From Conexibacter arvalis (GTDB lineage: Bacteria > Actinomycetota > Thermoleophilia > Solirubrobacterales > Solirubrobacteraceae): DNA of 64,000 bases. Each line of letters starts with the position of its first letter. Position 1 is the stretch's first letter. The stretch lies in contig NZ_JACHNU010000002.1 of assembly GCF_014199525.1 (NCBI RefSeq), positions 743,560 to 807,559 of the forward strand, written 5' to 3'. Below, in pieces: positions 61,133-64,000 of this stretch. The notes beneath the pieces are model-generated. The model did not search any database. It saw only the letters and a list, made by a program, of their open reading frames with translations, and was not told the origin of the DNA. Position numbers and translations under genes: made by a program.

Positions 61133-62293
61133 GTGGAGCGCGACGTGTTGTTGAGGATGCTGGCCGAGGACGAGTTCGGCCTGCTGGAGCTTCCCGTCAA
61201 GGCGCCGCCGGTCACCCCGGAGGACCGGGTCATCGCCGCCTACGAGGAGATCGCCCACTTCGTCCGCACCCACGGACGCAACCCCCAGAGGAACGCGGCC
61301 GATATCGGCGAATCCAAGCTCGCGATGCGACTCAAGGCGTTCTCGGAGGACGAGGAGAAGCGCACGCTGCTGGCGGATGTCGATGAGCTGGGCCTGCTCG
61401 CTGAGCCCGAGCCGCCTGCCAGCCTCGAGGAGGTCTTCGACGACGACCCGCTCGGCCTCCTCGGCAACGCCGAGGAGATTTTCACCCTGCGCCACGTGCC
61501 CAAGTCGCAGACGATGCCCGCGGAGGTCGCACGGCGCCGGCCCGCACCGGATTTCGAGCAGTTCCGCCGGCTGTTCGTCGACTGCCAAGCCGATCTGCGC
61601 GCGGGACGACGCAAGCTGCTGCCGTTCAAGAACCCGAGCGAGATCAGACCTGGGCGGTTCTTCGTTCAGGGCGGAGTGCTGCTGTACGTGGTCGAGGTCG
61701 GCGAGCGCCGCTACGACAAGATCCAGAAGGCGAACGCACGAACCCGCTGCATCTTCGAGAACGGCACGGAGTCGGGCCTGCTGCTGCAGTCACTGGCCAG
61801 CAACCTCTACAAGGGCGGCAAGCGGGTCACCGACCTCGACGACGACGCGCTCGACGCCGTCGAGGAGCGGCTGACGCTCGCCGCCGAGACCGAGATGGCC
61901 AGCGTCTACGTGCTGCGCTCGCTCAGCGAGGATCCGCAGGTGACCGCATTGCCCGGGGTCTACAAGATCGGCTCGACGTCTCGGACCGCGCGGCAGCGTG
62001 TCACGGGAGCTGAGACGACCACGACGTTCCTCGGCGCTTCCGTCGAAGTCGTCGAGGAGTACCTCGTCCCGCGCGGAGCCGAGGGCAGGATCGAACGTCT
62101 CCTCCACCGCCTCTTCGCCCCGGCGCGCCTCGACATCTGGTTTGAGCGCGACGGCCGCGCGGTGGCCGACGCCAACGAGTGGTTTGTCGTCCCCTTCGCA
62201 GTGATCGACCAGGCCGTCGGCCTGCTGGAGAACAACCAGATCGTGAACTACGAGTACGACCCGGCCAACGCAAAGCTCGCGCTTAAGGCCTGA
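61133..62293 (+). CDS. GIY-YIG (T5orf172/MUG113-type) nuclease of the restriction-like module
   Basis: Protein of 386 residues. The N-terminal half has two acidic linker regions and no recognised fold. The C-terminal GIY-YIG domain (about 255-375) has VYVLRSLSED (GIY strand), GVYKIGSTSRTARQRV (YIG strand and Arg), GRIERLLHRLF with the catalytic Glu, and NEWFVVP. This places it in the T5orf172/MUG113 branch found in phage and restriction-associated nucleases. GTG start one base after the helicase stop. With a methyltransferase that lacks a nuclease motif, it is the obvious candidate for the DNA-cutting subunit. Confidence 0.83.
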   Translation: MERDVLLRMLAEDEFGLLELPVKAPPVTPEDRVIAAYEEIAHFVRTHGRNPQRNAADIGESKLAMRLKAFSEDEEKRTLLADVDELGLLAEPEPPASLEEVFDDDPLGLLGNAEEIFTLRHVPKSQTMPAEVARRRPAPDFEQFRRLFVDCQADLRAGRRKLLPFKNPSEIRPGRFFVQGGVLLYVVEVGERRYDKIQKANARTRCIFENGTESGLLLQSLASNLYKGGKRVTDLDDDALDAVEERLTLAAETEMASVYVLRSLSEDPQVTALPGVYKIGSTSRTARQRVTGAETTTTFLGASVEVVEEYLVPRGAEGRIERLLHRLFAPARLDIWFERDGRAVADANEWFVVPFAVIDQAVGLLENNQIVNYEYDPANAKLALKA

Positions 62294-62609
62294 CCGGAGC
62301 TAAGCGTGTGGCTTCGCGCCCTTGGCTCGCCGGTCGTGCTCGGTGAGGGGTCACGACGGGCGCCTACGGCCAGCGTAACGCCCGGGATAGCATCGACGGC
62401 CAATGTTCGAGCGTTTCGGGCACCCGCGCCCAAGAGTGTCCGAAACCACGGCAATCCCCGCGAATCCGCGGTAATCCGCGCGCCCACCAGCCGATCCGGC
62501 GCGGCGCGAATTTCCTGCAGATGCGGCCTTTCTGCGGCATGTGAGCTGCTGGTTCTCACCCAGGAGGTCGTTCGTCGGGCGAGTCGCATGCCAGCGGCGG
62601 TGCCCCCGC
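62294..62609. repeat. Convergent intergenic region with inverted repeat and three 10-bp tandem repeats
   Basis: No gene is supported. TTTCGGGCAC (62414-62423) and GTGTCCGAAA (62436-62445) form a 9-of-10 inverted repeat, possibly a bidirectional terminator for the convergent nuclease and ribbon-helix-helix genes. Immediately after, AATCCCCGCG, AATCCGCGGT and AATCCGCGCG (62453-62482) repeat with an exact 10-bp period, one helical turn, as in ribbon-helix-helix operators. Confidence 0.6.
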
Positions 62610-62858
62610 TCATGCGCGTCGGCGAGCGCGTATCGCGGTCGAGAGCCGCGAAACCAGTCGCGCAACGCGCGCGAGGCGGTCAACGACGGCGTCGAGCCGC
62701 TGCTCGAGCTCGGTGATGCGGTCGGCTTCGGCGAGGCGGCCGAGGCGGCGGTGGACCGCGCCGCGGATGAACTCCGCGTGCGCGATCCCGAGCCGCTGCG
62801 ATTCGCGCTGGATGTCCGCCCAGGTCTCCTCATCGAAGCGGACCGTCGTGGTCCTCAC
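62610..62858 (-). CDS. Ribbon-helix-helix (CopG/MetJ-like) DNA-binding protein
   Basis: Protein of 82 residues. The N-terminal beta-strand RTTTVRFDEETWADIQRE and helices HAEFIRGAVHRRLGRLAEADRI form an RHH domain (about 1-45). A C-terminal coiled-coil with a basic tail (RLDAVVDRLARVARLVSRL) follows. RHH proteins bind tandem half-sites and act as antitoxins or plasmid/defence regulators. The GTG start overlaps the XRE stop (GTGA), so it is translated from the same message. Nearby 10-bp tandem repeats at 62453-62482 are possible targets. Confidence 0.75.
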   Translation of the reverse strand: MRTTTVRFDEETWADIQRESQRLGIAHAEFIRGAVHRRLGRLAEADRITELEQRLDAVVDRLARVARLVSRLSTAIRARRRA

Positions 62859-63148
62859 GACGACGCCCGCCGGCGCGGGCTCCGCGCCGGTCGTGGCTCC
62901 GCGCGCCGCTCCTCGTAGAGAGCGAACAGCTCAGAGAGCTGCACGCAGAGGCCGGCACTGAGCTTGAGCAGGACCTTGAAGGTCGGGTTGATCTCGCCAC
63001 GCTCGATCGCGCCGACGTAGTTGCGGTGCAGCCCCGACGCGCTGCCCAGCTCCTCCTGGGAAAGCGCCCGCCGGGCACGCAGCTCACGGACCGTGCGACC
63101 GAGCACGTCGTGCTCGACCGACTGCGCCGGTGGGGTGTGGCTGACCAT
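62855..63148 (-). CDS. XRE-family regulator, right copy
   Basis: Regulator of 97 residues with a helix-turn-helix at about 17-75 (LGRTVRELRARRALSQEELGSASGLHRNYVGAIERGEINPT). It is closely related to the XRE protein encoded on the other side of the restriction-like module at 55828. A basic Arg/Pro tail follows the domain. It lies 3 bp after the unknown 163-residue protein gene and overlaps the RHH gene by GTGA, forming a three-gene operon in the opposite orientation to the module. Confidence 0.82.
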   Translation of the reverse strand: MVSHTPPAQSVEHDVLGRTVRELRARRALSQEELGSASGLHRNYVGAIERGEINPTFKVLLKLSAGLCVQLSELFALYEERRAEPRPARSPRRRASS

Positions 63149-63151
63149 CCC

Positions 63152-63643
63152 TCAGCCCACCCGCTCGCAAGGTGCCCCCGGGTCGCCCTCGCCGGCGAGC
63201 AGCACGAGCAGCGTCCCGCACGCCGAACAGCCCGCTGCCGCCGTACGCAACAACTCCGGTTCGATCCCGCGTCCCTCGGCGTGCTCGCGCAGCAGCACGC
63301 TCGCGCGCTCCTGCAGGTGCAGCAGCGCGCGCATCAGCGCCTCTGGCTCCATCGTCAGCGCGTACTCCTCGCCCGGGTCCTCGACCGCCCAGCCGATGTC
63401 GTCCAGCAGCCCCATCAGATCCCAGAAGCGCAGCCGCAGCTCCCGCGCCTCGATCACCCTCCCAGCGTCGACGGCCGAGAAGATGTCGCCGACCGACGCC
63501 AGCAACGTGAAGGTCAGCTCCCACAGCGCGTCACGCTCGCGCCGTCCGATCGTCACATCCATCCGCGGCCGCTCAGGCGCGCGCACGACACGGATACGAG
63601 ATTCCCCGCCGCCTTCCGGCGATCGGGAACAATGGTCCTGCAT
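63152..63643 (-). CDS. Uncharacterised helical protein, first gene of the XRE/RHH operon
   Basis: Protein of 163 residues; ATG 63643 is fixed by an AAGGAGGG ribosome site 7 bases upstream. It is mostly helical (RRERDALWELTFTLLASVGDIFSAVDAG, then ARELRLRFWDLMGLLDDIGW and EALMRALLHLQERASVLL). It ends with a Cys-containing GCSACGTLLVLLAGEG segment that might bind metal. No family is recognised. As the first gene before two DNA-binding proteins it may be the effector or regulated product of that unit. Confidence 0.65.
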   Translation of the reverse strand: MQDHCSRSPEGGGESRIRVVRAPERPRMDVTIGRRERDALWELTFTLLASVGDIFSAVDAGRVIEARELRLRFWDLMGLLDDIGWAVEDPGEEYALTMEPEALMRALLHLQERASVLLREHAEGRGIEPELLRTAAAGCSACGTLLVLLAGEGDPGAPCERVG

Positions 63644-63849
63644 CGAAGGTCCCTCCTTCGGTGCCGGGCCCGGGGTGTTGGCGCACCGCCGGGCCGCTTT
63701 ACGAGAACGCTGCACAACGCAGCACGCGCAAGCTAGGTGGACCGCAGCGCGGGTGCAAGATGCCGGTGCCAGCGTGCGCACCTGCACGTCTCCGCGAAGA
63801 CCCCAGAGCGGCTCCCAGAGGCCCGGTTCCTGCATGCCCGATGCAGGTC

Positions 63850-63873
63850 TTAGATCCTTCGTTAGATCCTTCG
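63850..63873. repeat. Two perfect 12-bp tandem copies, TTAGATCCTTCG
   Basis: TTAGATCCTTCG is repeated twice without a spacer in the AT-richer leader upstream of the unknown gene starting at 63643. It may be a regulatory tandem site. Otherwise 63644-63849 contains no gene I can support. Confidence 0.7.
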
Positions 63874-63890
63874 GGGCCTCCCAGAACGAC

Positions 63891-63950
63891 AAAACCCCCG
63901 CGTTAGAGGCTGTCGCGCAAAGTGCGCGGCGGCCTCGGGCGGGGCTTTCT
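63891..63950. terminator. Nested hairpin, possible terminator at the right edge
   Basis: CCCCGC (63896-63901) pairs with GCGGGG (63939-63944), and GAGGC (63906-63910) with GCCTC (63932-63936); a CGCGC/GCGCG inner stem is also possible. The right arm is followed by CTTTCTATTT and the left arm preceded by AAAA, fitting a bidirectional terminator for a gene outside the window on the right. Confidence 0.4.
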
Positions 63951-64000
63951 ATTTGTGAGGTTCTCGTGGTCGGCGGCGGGGCCAGCGGGCCAGGACAAGT

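Noticed and set aside
54731..64000. Integrated prophage or integrative element
   Set aside because: No integrase, transposase, replication, structural or transfer genes and no tRNA attachment site are visible; only accessory-type genes and XRE/RHH regulators support foreign origin.

Overview
The window is very GC-rich (roughly 70-75% by eye), with many GTG and some TTG starts and gene-to-gene overlaps of 1-8 bp (ATGA, GTGA, TGATG). The gene families present (choice-of-anchor M proteins, DUF2600, an ECF41-like sigma factor, actinobacterial DUF11 surface proteins) point to a high-GC actinobacterium. A Thermoleophilia/Solirubrobacterales relative such as Conexibacter is my best guess, but I could not run a taxonomic search. 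No rRNA, tRNA, CRISPR array, transposase or integrase was seen.

Region 1 (1-7.7 kb, minus strand) is a sugar-catabolic operon. A GntR/FCD regulator lies upstream of a lipoprotein sugar-binding protein, two MalF/MalG-type permeases, a GH38 alpha-mannosidase and the first codons of an enolase-superfamily dehydratase cut by the window edge. Region 2 (7.8-11.9 kb) holds a membrane helix-hairpin-helix protein, a secreted serine hydrolase, and an ECF41-like sigma factor divergent from an NAD(P)-binding oxidoreductase across an inverted repeat.

Region 3 (11.9-19.9 kb) is an 'anchored repeat-type' metal ABC transporter. It contains a permease, an ATPase, a ZnuA/TroA-type binding lipoprotein with a choice-of-anchor M domain inserted in it, a membrane-anchored anchor-M protein and three secreted anchor-M proteins. 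Zur-like palindromes precede both transcription units.

Region 4 (20-34.8 kb) holds a DUF1330 protein, a MocR regulator divergent from an EamA transporter whose start is problematic, and a catabolic cluster. That cluster has a BASS symporter, FAD dehydrogenase, TetR, class III CoA-transferase, acyl-CoA synthetase, cyclase, FAH-family hydrolase, amidohydrolase and a GAF/PucR activator. Region 5 (34.8-39.6 kb) is a ribose-type ABC operon (binding protein, double ATPase, permease) ending in an NmrA-like oxidoreductase. Region 6 (39.8-47 kb) encodes two large exported DUF11-repeat proteins, each followed by a strong hairpin terminator.

Region 7 (47.4-54.2 kb) pairs an XRE regulator and a DUF2600 (tetraprenyl-beta-curcumene-synthase-like) gene with a convergent cis-prenyltransferase, an FtsX/MacB-type permease, two ATPases (one with a degenerate Walker A) and a PadR regulator. 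Region 8 (54.7-64 kb) looks like an accessory island. Small overlapping ORFs and an XRE regulator precede a three-gene restriction-like module (MmeI-type DNA methyltransferase without a visible nuclease motif, SF2 helicase, GIY-YIG nuclease). It is followed, on the other strand, by an operon with a paralogous XRE regulator and a ribbon-helix-helix protein. This module is the best candidate for an under-described defence system.
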